Source: Paenibacillus thiaminolyticus
GTDB lineage: Bacteria > Bacillota > Bacilli > Paenibacillales > Paenibacillaceae
DNA length: 64,000 nt
Direction: 5' to 3'
NCBI RefSeq assembly: GCF_007066085.1
Contig: NZ_CP041405.1
Location: forward strand, 744,001-808,000
The notes beneath the pieces were generated by a model that made no database searches, was not told where the DNA came from, and worked only from the letters and a program-made list of their open reading frames with translations. Shown here piece by piece: positions 25,922-34,187 of this stretch (position 1 is its first letter; each line of letters starts with the position of its first letter). Position numbers and translations under genes: made by a program.

Positions 25922-26142
25922 GGTTCTGCCAGCATCTCCTTCCACAGAGCGAGTCCATCGAGCGCCTTCTCCTCATCCACGATTTGAATCGCCTCGCCCG
26001 CGTGAACCAGTACATATTCGCCCGGGTTCACTTGCTCCAGCAGCCGGATGCCTACCATAAATCTCGCGCCAAGGTAATCCACTTTGGCCTCCCAATCCTT
26101 CGGATATACTTCCAGCACTTGCGCTGGCACCGATAGGCACAT
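25918..26142 (-). CDS. hypC: Hydrogenase maturation chaperone HypC
   Basis: A 74-residue OB-fold chaperone starting MCLSVPAQVLEV; Cys2 is the essential Fe-binding residue. The later PGEYVLVHAGEAIQIVDEEK is also typical. The ATG at 26142 puts Cys at position 2; a longer in-frame start at 26202 would not. TGGAGGTGGG lies upstream. The 3' end of hypF overlaps this gene by 170 nt in another frame. Confidence 0.93.
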   Translation of the reverse strand: MCLSVPAQVLEVYPKDWEAKVDYLGARFMVGIRLLEQVNPGEYVLVHAGEAIQIVDEEKALDGLALWKEMLAEP

Positions 26143-28456
26143 GCTCGCTAACCCACCTCCATAATCCGCAGACAGCCTGCCCCAACGCAATTCCGCCGTC
26201 ACCGGACGGAACTTTCTTATGCGTATACACAGAGAAGCCTTCTTGCGCTAGTAATTGTGTGGCCGCGCGCTGCAAATATCGATTATTCCATGCTCCTCCG
26301 CTGAACACGACGGAAGACAGCCCGAATTGGCGGCGAGCTTGTGATACGCCTTCGAGGATCATGGACGCCACAGTATGGTGACACTTGCGAGCGATCGCAG
26401 ACACATCGAGACGATGACGCAGATCATGCATCATCCCCCTGATCATGGGCGTGACATCCCATTGATCGCCTGCCAACCCGTATGAATAGGCGTCGAAGAT
26501 GCCGATGCCGTCGGCACGCGAACACTCCGCAAGCTCGCTCACACGGATTGCCGCTTCCCCTTCGTAGGTGCTGTCCATGCATACATTCAAAATGGCTGAA
26601 ATTCCATCGAAAAGCCTCCCCGCGCTGCTTGCGCTTGGAGAAGGAAGCCTTCCGCAGAGCTGAGCGGCAACGATGGGGAAATAAGACGCGTACCGGGGGA
26701 ATCGCTCCGCAGCCCATGCTTCCAGTTCGCTGCGATCTGCGGCGGCACCATGCAGCAGGGAGAATCCCGTCATCCAGGGATGACGGATCGCCGCTTCTCC
26801 GCCCGGCAGCACAATGGGCCGCAGATGCCGGACGCGTTCAAAGCCAATATAATCTCCGGCCAGAATCTCACATCCCCAGAGCAAGCCATCCGGTCCATAA
26901 CCGGTCCCGTCCAGGATGCATCCGATGACCGGAGCATCGATCCCATTCTCGGCCATGCAGGCAGCCATATGCGCATGATGATGATAGACGGGAATCGCGG
27001 GCGTGCCGGCGCTATGCCTCACTTCCCGGGAAATCAAATAATCCGGGTGCGGGTCAAAAGCGATCAAGCGGGGGGCCGTCTGCAGCAGTTGGCTGAAATG
27101 TTCCCGGGCCGCCAACTGGGAGCGCAGGCACTCCAATGTATGGAGGTCGCCCATATGCTGGCTCAGGAACGCTTTGCCGTTATGGAGGAAGCAAAACGTA
27201 TTTTTCATTTCCGATCCGATACCCAGAACCGTAGGCCACTCTGTCGTTGCCATCCTAGGCAGCGGGACAGGAAGAGCTTCGGGAACATACCCTCTTGAAC
27301 GCCGGATAATCTGAAATTCGCCAGCTATCGCCTGGCCCACCGAATCGTCGCACCACATCACAATATCGCGGTTATGCAGCACAAACAGATCGGCAATCCC
27401 TTGCAATTGAAGCAGAGCCTCCTCGTTGTCATAGGCGATAGGAAATCCGCTTCGATTGCCGCTGGTAGCGACGATCCAATCGATCCCCTCGGCGAACAGC
27501 AACTCATGAAGCGGGGCATACGGCAGCATGATTCCGATGCGCCCCAACCCCGGCGCAATGACTTCAAGCGGCAGCAGCGCGGCAGCTTCCGGCTTCGGCT
27601 TGACCAATACAATCGGGGCGGCCGCGCTTGTCAATGCTTCCATTTCGGCATCGGAAATGTCGAAATAAGCACCCACAACGCTACAATCCTTCGCCATAAG
27701 GGCAAAGGGCTTATTGGGCCTTCGTTTCCGCAATCTCAATTGCTCTACCGTGTGCTTCCGCTTCGCGTCGCAGACGAGATGAAATCCCCCTATGCCCTTG
27801 ATAGCCAGAATGGCTCCCTCACGCAAAGCTGCCTGACATGCCGGCAGCGGGCTTCCGGAGATTACCTTCGCTTCCGCATCTCTTAATTCCAGGTGCGGAC
27901 CGCATCGGGGACAAGCGATGGTCTGAGCATGGAACCGCCGATTGGACGGACATTCGTATTCGGCTTCGCAATCCGTGCAGGATTGAAAATTTGCAAAGGA
28001 AGTGGAGCACCGGTCATATGGGAGGGAACGGATAGCCGAAAATCGTGGACCGCAAGACATGCAGCTAATAAATGGGTATTGATAGAATCGCGATCCGGCC
28101 TGGCCGAGTTCGCGCAGACAATCCGGGCATACGGCCAAATCCGGGGGAAACGCGGGAAAAGTTCCGCCCCCATGACCTTCTTCCTCGCTGGGCAAAATAA
28201 TGAACCTGCTATCGCCTGCTGCAGGAACCGCCTCTACTTCCAACGCATCGATGCGAATGGGCGTTGCCGAATGGAACCGAAGCTGATGGACAAAGGCTTC
28301 AATCGCAAGCGGACGGCCCTCTATCTCCAGGATGACCTCGCCTGCGCGGTTTCTGACATGCCCGCTTAGTCCAATTCGGTTAGCCAGCCGAAATACATAA
28401 GGGCGAAACCCGACTCCCTGCACGATCCCGGTCACATATATTCTTACTCTGCTCAC
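25973..28456 (-). CDS. hypF: Carbamoyltransferase HypF with a C-terminal extension
   Basis: An 827-residue enzyme supplying the thiocarbamate precursor of the cyanide ligands. In order: acylphosphatase domain (IVQGVGFRPYVFRLANR, about 8-24), two zinc-finger repeats (CPDCLREL, CMSCGPRFSA, CTDCEAEYECP, CPRCGPH), the YrdC-like domain, and the Kae1-like domain with VYHHHAHMAACM and VVFSGGAWNNRYLQR. The usual end, GGIALGQAV, is followed by about 65 extra residues rich in Gly, Ser and Arg that overlap hypC. The start is GTG at 28456 in a GTGA overlap with hypB. The extension may reflect loss of the original stop codon. Confidence 0.92.
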   Translation of the reverse strand: MSRVRIYVTGIVQGVGFRPYVFRLANRIGLSGHVRNRAGEVILEIEGRPLAIEAFVHQLRFHSATPIRIDALEVEAVPAAGDSRFIILPSEEEGHGGGTFPAFPPDLAVCPDCLRELGQAGSRFYQYPFISCMSCGPRFSAIRSLPYDRCSTSFANFQSCTDCEAEYECPSNRRFHAQTIACPRCGPHLELRDAEAKVISGSPLPACQAALREGAILAIKGIGGFHLVCDAKRKHTVEQLRLRKRRPNKPFALMAKDCSVVGAYFDISDAEMEALTSAAAPIVLVKPKPEAAALLPLEVIAPGLGRIGIMLPYAPLHELLFAEGIDWIVATSGNRSGFPIAYDNEEALLQLQGIADLFVLHNRDIVMWCDDSVGQAIAGEFQIIRRSRGYVPEALPVPLPRMATTEWPTVLGIGSEMKNTFCFLHNGKAFLSQHMGDLHTLECLRSQLAAREHFSQLLQTAPRLIAFDPHPDYLISREVRHSAGTPAIPVYHHHAHMAACMAENGIDAPVIGCILDGTGYGPDGLLWGCEILAGDYIGFERVRHLRPIVLPGGEAAIRHPWMTGFSLLHGAAADRSELEAWAAERFPRYASYFPIVAAQLCGRLPSPSASSAGRLFDGISAILNVCMDSTYEGEAAIRVSELAECSRADGIGIFDAYSYGLAGDQWDVTPMIRGMMHDLRHRLDVSAIARKCHHTVASMILEGVSQARRQFGLSSVVFSGGAWNNRYLQRAATQLLAQEGFSVYTHKKVPSGDGGIALGQAVCGLWRWVSEHVPIGASASAGSISEGLGGQSGLPWREIYGRHPAAGASEPGRICTGSRGRGDSNRG

Positions 28457-29109
28457 CGGTCCTTCGCTTGCCGCAGCAGCCAATCGGTCCATGCCGTCAG
28501 TCCCTCCCCGGTTATGGCTGACACTGGAAATACGGGAGCCGCCGGATTCAAAGCGGACACCGCATGCTGAATTCGCTTGATATCGAAAGCAAGGTACGGA
28601 AGCAGATCGATTTTGTTCAACAGAACGGCATGCGCGTTGCGAAATGCGGAAGGGTATTTTTCTGCTTTATCCGCTCCTTCCGTCGTACTGATCACCGTGA
28701 TCCTGCAATCCTCCCCAAGATCAAAATCTGCGGGGCAAACCAGATTGCCTACATTTTCAACCAGCAACAAATCGATCTGAGCTAGCGGCAATTGCGCAAT
28801 GACATCGTTAATCATCCTGGCGTCCAGGTGGCACGCCCCGAGCGTATTGATCTGTGCAGTTCTGACACCCAGCCGCGCAATGCGCTCCGCATCCAGCGTC
28901 GTGCAAACATCACCTTCAATAACGGCCACCCGAAGCTGTGTTTGCAATGAAGGAATGACGCTCTCCAACAAACTCGTCTTCCCGGCGCCGGGGGAACTCA
29001 TCAGGTTCACGACAAAAGTTCGATGTGACTTGCAGGCTGAACGGTTGCGCTCCGCCCATTCCCGGTTCCCTCGCAGCACGTCCTGATGCAGCGATACACG
29101 AGCCGCCAT
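28453..29109 (-). CDS. hypB: Hydrogenase nickel-incorporation GTPase HypB
   Basis: A 218-residue GTPase that works with HypA to load nickel. P-loop NLMSSPGAGKTSLLE near residues 35-49, Cys/His metal segment LGACHLDARMI, ENVGNLVCPADFDLGE, and guanine specificity in NKIDLLP. No His-rich N-terminal nickel store is present. The ATG at 29109 has AAGGAGAG upstream; that sequence lies at the end of hypA, so the genes are translationally linked. An in-frame TTG at 29127 is less likely. Confidence 0.95.
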   Translation of the reverse strand: MAARVSLHQDVLRGNREWAERNRSACKSHRTFVVNLMSSPGAGKTSLLESVIPSLQTQLRVAVIEGDVCTTLDAERIARLGVRTAQINTLGACHLDARMINDVIAQLPLAQIDLLLVENVGNLVCPADFDLGEDCRITVISTTEGADKAEKYPSAFRNAHAVLLNKIDLLPYLAFDIKRIQHAVSALNPAAPVFPVSAITGEGLTAWTDWLLRQAKDR

Positions 29110-29113
29110 CGAT

Positions 29114-29356
29114 CTACTCTCCTTCAATATAAGTAACTTGCAACTCCCTTCCGGCCCCGATCTCCCAACGTAACTCCGCTTTCTCCAAGAGCGGTCCTGA
29201 CGTCATATAGCGGAATGCGAATTCCAGCGCATCCGGCATAATACATAAATGTTCGCCGATAATCAGTTCGATCGACGTTATTTTGGATAAGCCCTCGGCT
29301 TCAGCCGCCTCCTTGGCGATGACTAACACCTCGTGGACAAGACTTGCCTCATGCAT
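29114..29356 (-). CDS. hypA: HypA lacking the zinc-finger domain
   Basis: An 80-residue HypA. It begins MHEASLVHEVLVIAKEAAEA with the nickel-binding Met1-His2-Glu3. After GPLLEKAELRWEI it jumps straight to GAGRELQVTYIEGE. Normal HypA proteins (about 113 residues) have a roughly 35-residue loop between these points carrying two Cys-x-x-Cys pairs that bind structural zinc. Here the loop and all four cysteines are missing, while the flanks stay in frame. AAGGGGAG precedes the ATG. It is the first gene of the hydrogenase operon. Confidence 0.9.
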   Translation of the reverse strand: MHEASLVHEVLVIAKEAAEAEGLSKITSIELIIGEHLCIMPDALEFAFRYMTSGPLLEKAELRWEIGAGRELQVTYIEGE

Positions 29357-29379
29357 ACGCTCCCCTTATCCGTTGAATT

Positions 29380-29408
29380 AATTTAAGGTATGATTCAAGT
29401 TCGTACAA
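29380..29408 (-). promoter_or_regulatory. Candidate promoter of the hydrogenase operon
   Basis: On the minus strand TTGTAC (29408-29403), a 17-bp spacer and TAAATT (29385-29380). The start codon of hypA is 24 nt further on. A TTGAAT/ATTCAA inverted repeat with a 14-bp spacer (29373-29398) overlaps the -10 region and could bind a regulator. It does not match the FNR consensus well. Confidence 0.4.
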
Positions 29409-29460
29409 TATGATGAAGGGGACTCCATCCTTCCGTTCCCGGTAAATCCGGCATGGCAAA

Positions 29461-29488
29461 GCCCTTCTCCACATACCGGCAGAAGGGC
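29461..29488 (-). terminator. Weak terminator after proS
   Basis: GCCCTTCT and AGAAGGGC form an 8-bp stem around a 12-nt loop. The minus-strand tail is TTTGCC, so termination may be incomplete. It separates proS from the hydrogenase operon, which has its own promoter. Confidence 0.5.
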
Positions 29489-29513
29489 TCGGGCACATTT
29501 CATATTCCGTTTC

Positions 29514-31283
29514 CTATCTTTCCACGATCTGCTCATGAGATGAATCCGGCCGTTCCGCCCAATCCTGTACTTTGTCCGCGCACTGACCAACCGGAACCGT
29601 CTCGGCTTCTGCGCTCGCCCGTTCCTTCCACTCCACCATGCCTTCGGCAATCGATCTGCCAATGACGATGCGGAGCGGCGTGCCGAGCAGATCCGCATCG
29701 GCCAGCTTCACGCCTATCCGTTCATCACGGTCATCGAGCAGTACGGAGAGGCCGGCCTGCTGCAGCTGCTCGTACAGCCTCTCCGCGGCCTGCCGCTGCG
29801 CCGCATCCTTCCACGCCACCGGAATAAGGTGGACCTGGAACGGCGCAATGGCCAGCGGCCAGATGATGCCGCGCTCATCGTGGTGCTGCTCGACGATCGC
29901 CGCCAGCAGGCGCGATACCCCGATGCCGTAGCAGCCCATGAGCAGCGGCTGCTCGCGGCCGTTCGGGTCGAGCACTGTGGCGCCGAGCGCGGCACTGTAC
30001 TTCGTGCCGAGCTTGAACACGTGACCGGCCTCGATGCCGCGATGGAACTGCAGCTGGCCCTCCCCGCAATGCGGACAGGCTTCGCCTTCGATGACGTTGC
30101 GGTAATCACCGACCATATCGAGCGGGATATCCCTGCCTGGAACGACATGCTTCACGTGAACGTCCGCGGCATTGCCACCCGCAATGCCTTCGCTCATCGC
30201 GGCGGCATCCCGGTCGACGAGCAGCCGCACATCCGCCCGAAGCCCGATCGGGCCGGCGAAGCCTGTCGGCGCGCCCGTCACGGCGGAGACCGTCTCCTCG
30301 TCCGCCAATTCAACCGCGTCCGCGCCAAGGCAGTTCTTCACCTTGACCTCGTTCACTTCATGGTCACCACGGACGAGCACAGCGATCGGTGCGCCGTCCG
30401 CCGTATAGATAAGCGTCTTAATCAATGCAGACGGGTCCAGCTTCAGACCGGAGGCCAACTCCTCGATCGTCCGCATCCCCGGTGTAGGGAAGCGTACCGG
30501 CGCAGGACGATTCCCGTCCTGGCCGGCTCCTTGCTCGCTGTCAGCTCCATTCCTTGCGGCGCCCCCGCTCTCCGCCCGCTCCAGATTGGCCGCATAATCG
30601 CATGCCGTACAGGATACGACCGTGTCTTCGCCGACATCGGCCAGCACCGTGAACTCATGCGTGGCCCCATCCCCGCCGATAGCCCCCGCATCCGCCTCGA
30701 TGGCGCGATAGCGCAGACCCAATCGCCGCATAATGCGATGATAGGCACTGAACATGGCGCGATAGCTGGCGTCCAGTCCTTCCGCATCGATATCGAACGA
30801 ATAGGCATCCTTCATCAGGAACTCGCGCCCGCGCAGCAGGCCGAAGCGCGGACGCCGCTCATCGCGGTATTTGGTCTGAATCTGATACACCGTAAGCGGC
30901 ATGCGCTTGTAGGACTTCACTTCGTCCCGGATAAGCGCCGTAATGGCTTCTTCATGCGTCGGGCCCAGCGCGAATTCCCGCCCATGGCGATCCTGCAGGC
31001 GGATCAGCTCAGGTCCGTACACGCTGTACCGTCCCGATTGCTTCCACAGCTCGGCAGGGAGCAGCGCAGGGAGATGAAGCTCCTGGGCTCCGGCCCGCTC
31101 CATTTCTTCCCGAATGATGTGCTCCAACTGGCGCATCACTCTCCAACCAAGGGGCAGGTAAGAATAGACGCCCGACGCCAGCGGCCGGATGTATCCTGCC
31201 CGCACGAGCATCTGGTGGCTTGCCGCCTCGGCATCTGCCGGAGCCTGCCGCAGTGTTGGAGACAATAATTGAGTTTGACGCAT
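29514..31283 (-). CDS. proS: Prolyl-tRNA synthetase
   Basis: A 589-residue bacterial-type class II synthetase charging tRNA(Pro). Motif 1 region PLGWRVMRQLEHIIREEME, motif 2 TKYRDERRPRFGLLRGREFL, the editing insertion (INS) in the middle (about 225-400, including PSALIKTLIYTADGAPIAVL), motif 3 near GIGVSRLLAAIVEQHHD, and a C-terminal anticodon-binding domain. I chose the ATG at 31283 because GGGAGG lies upstream and the family begins here (MRQTQLL). It is controlled by the T-box leader just upstream, so expression should rise when tRNA(Pro) is uncharged. Confidence 0.95.
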   Translation of the reverse strand: MRQTQLLSPTLRQAPADAEAASHQMLVRAGYIRPLASGVYSYLPLGWRVMRQLEHIIREEMERAGAQELHLPALLPAELWKQSGRYSVYGPELIRLQDRHGREFALGPTHEEAITALIRDEVKSYKRMPLTVYQIQTKYRDERRPRFGLLRGREFLMKDAYSFDIDAEGLDASYRAMFSAYHRIMRRLGLRYRAIEADAGAIGGDGATHEFTVLADVGEDTVVSCTACDYAANLERAESGGAARNGADSEQGAGQDGNRPAPVRFPTPGMRTIEELASGLKLDPSALIKTLIYTADGAPIAVLVRGDHEVNEVKVKNCLGADAVELADEETVSAVTGAPTGFAGPIGLRADVRLLVDRDAAAMSEGIAGGNAADVHVKHVVPGRDIPLDMVGDYRNVIEGEACPHCGEGQLQFHRGIEAGHVFKLGTKYSAALGATVLDPNGREQPLLMGCYGIGVSRLLAAIVEQHHDERGIIWPLAIAPFQVHLIPVAWKDAAQRQAAERLYEQLQQAGLSVLLDDRDERIGVKLADADLLGTPLRIVIGRSIAEGMVEWKERASAEAETVPVGQCADKVQDWAERPDSSHEQIVER

Positions 31284-31460
31284 AAGTCCATAACCTCCCT
31301 TTTTGATAGAAAAAGCATGCCTTCCATCTCGCACGAGCACTGCACTGGATAACGCTTTTGCAGTGCCTGTCCGCTTCCACCGCACCTCAGAACGCTGCCG
31401 CCATCCGGCGTGCGGATTGCGCTCCCGCTTCGATGTTCCGCAGGCGGGCCGGAAGTAAGC

Positions 31461-31740
31461 AAAAAAACGCATCCGCCCCCAAAGGGACGAATGCGTCGTG
31501 GTACCACCCTAATTCGAACGCCTGCCGAAGCGGGTATTCCTCTTCTACGCATAACGGCGTAACCCGGCGGCAACCGGCAGCTTGCCGGGGTCCGCAGCTG
31601 CAAAGGAGGAAGTGATCACCCGCAAGAGGAGCCTTCCAGCCCGTGGGCCCCCTCTCTGTGCATGCGTTCCGTAGCGCTCATGTCTTTGGTCTTTGCTTTT
31701 CCTGCTTTTCCAGTCTTCTGCATTAGATTTCTCCTGACCA
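31461..31740 (-). promoter_or_regulatory. T-box riboswitch leader of proS
   Basis: The minus strand has the T-box core AGGGTGGTACCACG (about 31510-31497). It is followed by the terminator ACGCATTCGTCCC, a loop, GGGGGCGGATGCGT and a T-run (31496-31461). In T-boxes the UGGN bulge pairs with the uncharged tRNA acceptor end and favours an antiterminator. Upstream, an AGAGAG/GGCTGGAAG region fits Stem I. I could not place the specifier codon with certainty; proline (CCN) is expected from the gene. The 5' limit is approximate. Confidence 0.85.
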
Positions 31741-31809
31741 TACCGCGATTTCCCGCGCAAGTCAAGAGTGACCGGGAGTACAGCCGCATGACAGGGCCTC
31801 CGCCTGCTG

Positions 31810-33237
31810 TCACTTCTCTGCACTGACGCCATGCCGCCTCTTCATCATCCTTCTTCCCGCGTACCAGCTATATCCGAGCGGCAGCAGGCTGGCAGCGCCG
31901 ATCCAAGCGCCGAGACCGAAGATGTTCAGGTAAGCCTCGAGCGGCTTGGCGGGATCGCCGTCGTCCATCAGCCCCAATCCCAGCGCGGCGCCTAGCACCA
32001 AGCCCACATTACGCGTCAAAGCGATCATGCTGCCGATCGAGCCCGCGTCGCCCTTCATGGCATAACTCATAATAAAGCTGTTGTTCGGCGAGGCGATCAA
32101 TCCCATCCCTGCACCGATCAGAGCCATCGTGCAAATGATCCCCCACAGCGGCAGCTCCCCGAATGACCCGGAGAACAGCATGAACCCGCTTGCCATGGCA
32201 CACAGCCCAAGGCACATCAAGCGCCGCGAGCCTATCCGATCCGAGAGGTGCCCCGCGATCGGACCGATAACGGCCAGGAGGAGCGGATACGCCAGCATGA
32301 CATAGCCGATATCCGCCGCGGACACTGCCGTTGTCTCGGAGATATAGAACGGCATAAGGACCAGCGCAATATTGGCCAGCAGGAACGATGCGCAGCTGAT
32401 AAGCAGGCCGCAGGCCACGGCTGGAATGCGGAAGGCCGCGAGCGGAAGAAAAGGCTCTTCTTGCCGGGACTGCCACAGCCAGCTCAACGGCCAGACGATC
32501 AGCAATACAACGTAGAGCATGAGCATGCTCGGGGAGCCCCACCCTAAGGCGCCTCCGTCCACAATGGCGTAGATTCCAGTACCGACGCCGCCCATGAACA
32601 GGATGGCCCCGACGAGGTCCAATGAGGAGTTCCTCTTCTCCTTCTTCTGGTCCGCAGGAATAAAGCGTACCGCCAGCCCGGTGGCCAATACCGCAACAGG
32701 CACATGAATCAGGAACGCCCACTGCCAGCTCAGCCAGGCCGCGGTGAAGCTGCCGGCCACTGGTCCCGCCATGCCGCCCAGGGCAACCGCGGTGCTTACG
32801 AACCCGAGAGCCCGCCCTCTGTGCGCTCCCGGCATATGGAACGTGATGATCGCCATATTCGTCGCCTGGAACATCGCCGCACCTGTCGCTTGCACAATGC
32901 GCATCACGAGGAGGACGGCGAGGTTCGGCGAGAGCGCCACCAAGACAGAGCTGATCGTGAACAAGGCAATGCCCCAGTTATGAATGCGGCGATGCCCCCA
33001 ACGGTCGCCTAACCTGCCCATCAAGGGAAGAAGCGAGGTAATGGCGAGCAGATACCCCGTCGTCATCCATTGCACGGTCCCGATATCCGACTGGAACACG
33101 GTAATGAACCGGGGAAGCGATACGTTGACGACCCCGGCGGTAAAATGAGACAGAAAAGCGCTGAGGCAAATGGCCGTCATCATCCACGCCCGATCCTTGC
33201 CAGCTGTTCCGGGCATGCCGTGTGCGGAAGCACTCAA
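31810..33237 (-). CDS. MFS drug/solute exporter, DHA2 (EmrB/QacA) family
   Basis: A 475-residue transporter with about 14 hydrophobic segments. Motif A in the loop between helices 2 and 3 is GRLGDRWGHRRIHNWG, and motif C-like glycine-rich segments are VALGGMAGPVAGS. It uses proton exchange to export small molecules. The start is TTG at 33237 in a TTGA overlap with the stop of the upstream gene, with GGGAGGGAAG before it. The coupling to a saccharopine-dehydrogenase-like enzyme suggests export of a product of that pathway, which is inference. Confidence 0.9.
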   Translation of the reverse strand: MSASAHGMPGTAGKDRAWMMTAICLSAFLSHFTAGVVNVSLPRFITVFQSDIGTVQWMTTGYLLAITSLLPLMGRLGDRWGHRRIHNWGIALFTISSVLVALSPNLAVLLVMRIVQATGAAMFQATNMAIITFHMPGAHRGRALGFVSTAVALGGMAGPVAGSFTAAWLSWQWAFLIHVPVAVLATGLAVRFIPADQKKEKRNSSLDLVGAILFMGGVGTGIYAIVDGGALGWGSPSMLMLYVVLLIVWPLSWLWQSRQEEPFLPLAAFRIPAVACGLLISCASFLLANIALVLMPFYISETTAVSAADIGYVMLAYPLLLAVIGPIAGHLSDRIGSRRLMCLGLCAMASGFMLFSGSFGELPLWGIICTMALIGAGMGLIASPNNSFIMSYAMKGDAGSIGSMIALTRNVGLVLGAALGLGLMDDGDPAKPLEAYLNIFGLGAWIGAASLLPLGYSWYAGRRMMKRRHGVSAEK

Positions 33238-34139
33238 CAGGCTTCCCTCCCTTCCGGCGGAAGATCAGATCGCCGGATATAGCACGTGATGTCCGGTCCT
33301 AACTCCTTCAGCATGCTTCCCATCCCGGTCAGCTGCTCGATATGATAGACCCCGCTCGGGCAGAACGAATTAACCAGCATCGCGGCAGACGCCGCCGCGA
33401 CCTTGGCCGTCGCGGCGGATTGATCCCTGCCGTGGAGGAAGCACTCTGTCAAGGTAAGCTTCCCGTCTCTGCTTCTTCCCTGAGCTTCCGCCTTGACGGC
33501 GAACCGGTGTCCGCCGAAGCGAAGCGCTCCGAGGCTGCGAACAATCCGCCTGCGCAGCCGGCCCGGTTGCAGCAGACGGACTGCCCCCGTCCTGCTAGCC
33601 CCGGCCAGCAATCCGGTGACCATGGCGGAATCGAGGCAGAGGCGCGTAGCGGCGGACGGAACCTCCAGTGTTCGCGGTAGGGTCATTTGGCCGGAGAACG
33701 GGAAGCGGCAGGCTTGGCTGCGGCCGAAGTCGAAGGTTTGGCCGTCCGTGAAGCTCAGCGCCTCCCCATGAGCGGCCGCCCCATGCTGGAATTGCTCCAC
33801 TTGGCGGAGAAAAGAGCCGTTCGCCGACACATCGATATAATGCGTGCCCGTGCGGAAGCACGCGCGGACCAAGTCCGTGTCGATCCGATCCAGGCACATG
33901 ATACCGAGCTTTACGCCGTTAAGGATGTCAGGCGGCAGCGGCTCCCGGATATCGATCTCCAGTGGTCTGATCTTGCCTCCGGCGGATTGGCAGAAACGTT
34001 CGGTCCGTTCGCGGCTGCGCCCGGCCGCATTCACCTTGCCCGGGTAACACTCCCCCATTATCCCGCAAATGGTCCTCCCTACATGGCCGCAGCCGCCGAC
34101 AACAACAATCTTCTCTTTGGTATGCATCTCCATCACCAT
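33234..34139 (-). CDS. Saccharopine-dehydrogenase-like protein with a probable internal deletion
   Basis: About 301 residues. The N-terminal Rossmann motif is VVVGGCGHVGRTICGIMGE, followed by THYIDVSANGSFLRQVEQ, as in this family. Then AHGEAL is joined directly to SFTDGQTFDFGRSQACRFPF, a segment that normally comes after about 80 more residues covering the catalytic core, so an in-frame deletion is likely. The C-terminal half (LPRTLEVPSAATRLCLDS, FGGHRFAVKAEA) looks normal. Start candidates are the ATGs at 34139, 34133 and 34127; ACAGGAT lies just before the first. It may be inactive. Confidence 0.65.
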   Translation of the reverse strand: MVMEMHTKEKIVVVGGCGHVGRTICGIMGECYPGKVNAAGRSRERTERFCQSAGGKIRPLEIDIREPLPPDILNGVKLGIMCLDRIDTDLVRACFRTGTHYIDVSANGSFLRQVEQFQHGAAAHGEALSFTDGQTFDFGRSQACRFPFSGQMTLPRTLEVPSAATRLCLDSAMVTGLLAGASRTGAVRLLQPGRLRRRIVRSLGALRFGGHRFAVKAEAQGRSRDGKLTLTECFLHGRDQSAATAKVAAASAAMLVNSFCPSGVYHIEQLTGMGSMLKELGPDITCYIRRSDLPPEGREAC

Positions 34140-34141
34140 AT

Positions 34142-34187
34142 CCTGTATAATGAATTGGGAATTAAGAAACATTCTCAATTATACAGG
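34142..34187. promoter_or_regulatory. Palindromic promoter region (Fur-like or other operator)
   Basis: CCTGTATAAT at 34142 and ATTATACAGG ending at 34187 are perfect inverted repeats, 10 bp each. Between them lies TGAGAATGTTTCTTA (minus strand), which keeps 6 of 7 bases in one half of a 7-1-7 Fur box and only 4 of 7 in the other. The minus-strand arm contains TATAAT, a possible -10 for the saccharopine-dehydrogenase-like gene. The regulator cannot be named. Confidence 0.4.

Noticed and set aside
29829..31268. A 479-codon open frame on the plus strand
   Set aside because: It lies opposite proS, which has clear synthetase motifs on the other strand. The frame has no ribosome site and an Arg/His-rich composition typical of antisense frames in GC-rich genes.
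31545..31832. Open frames on the minus strand between proS and the MFS gene
   Set aside because: They coincide with the T-box leader RNA (core AGGGTGGTACCACG and terminator), which explains the sequence without a protein.
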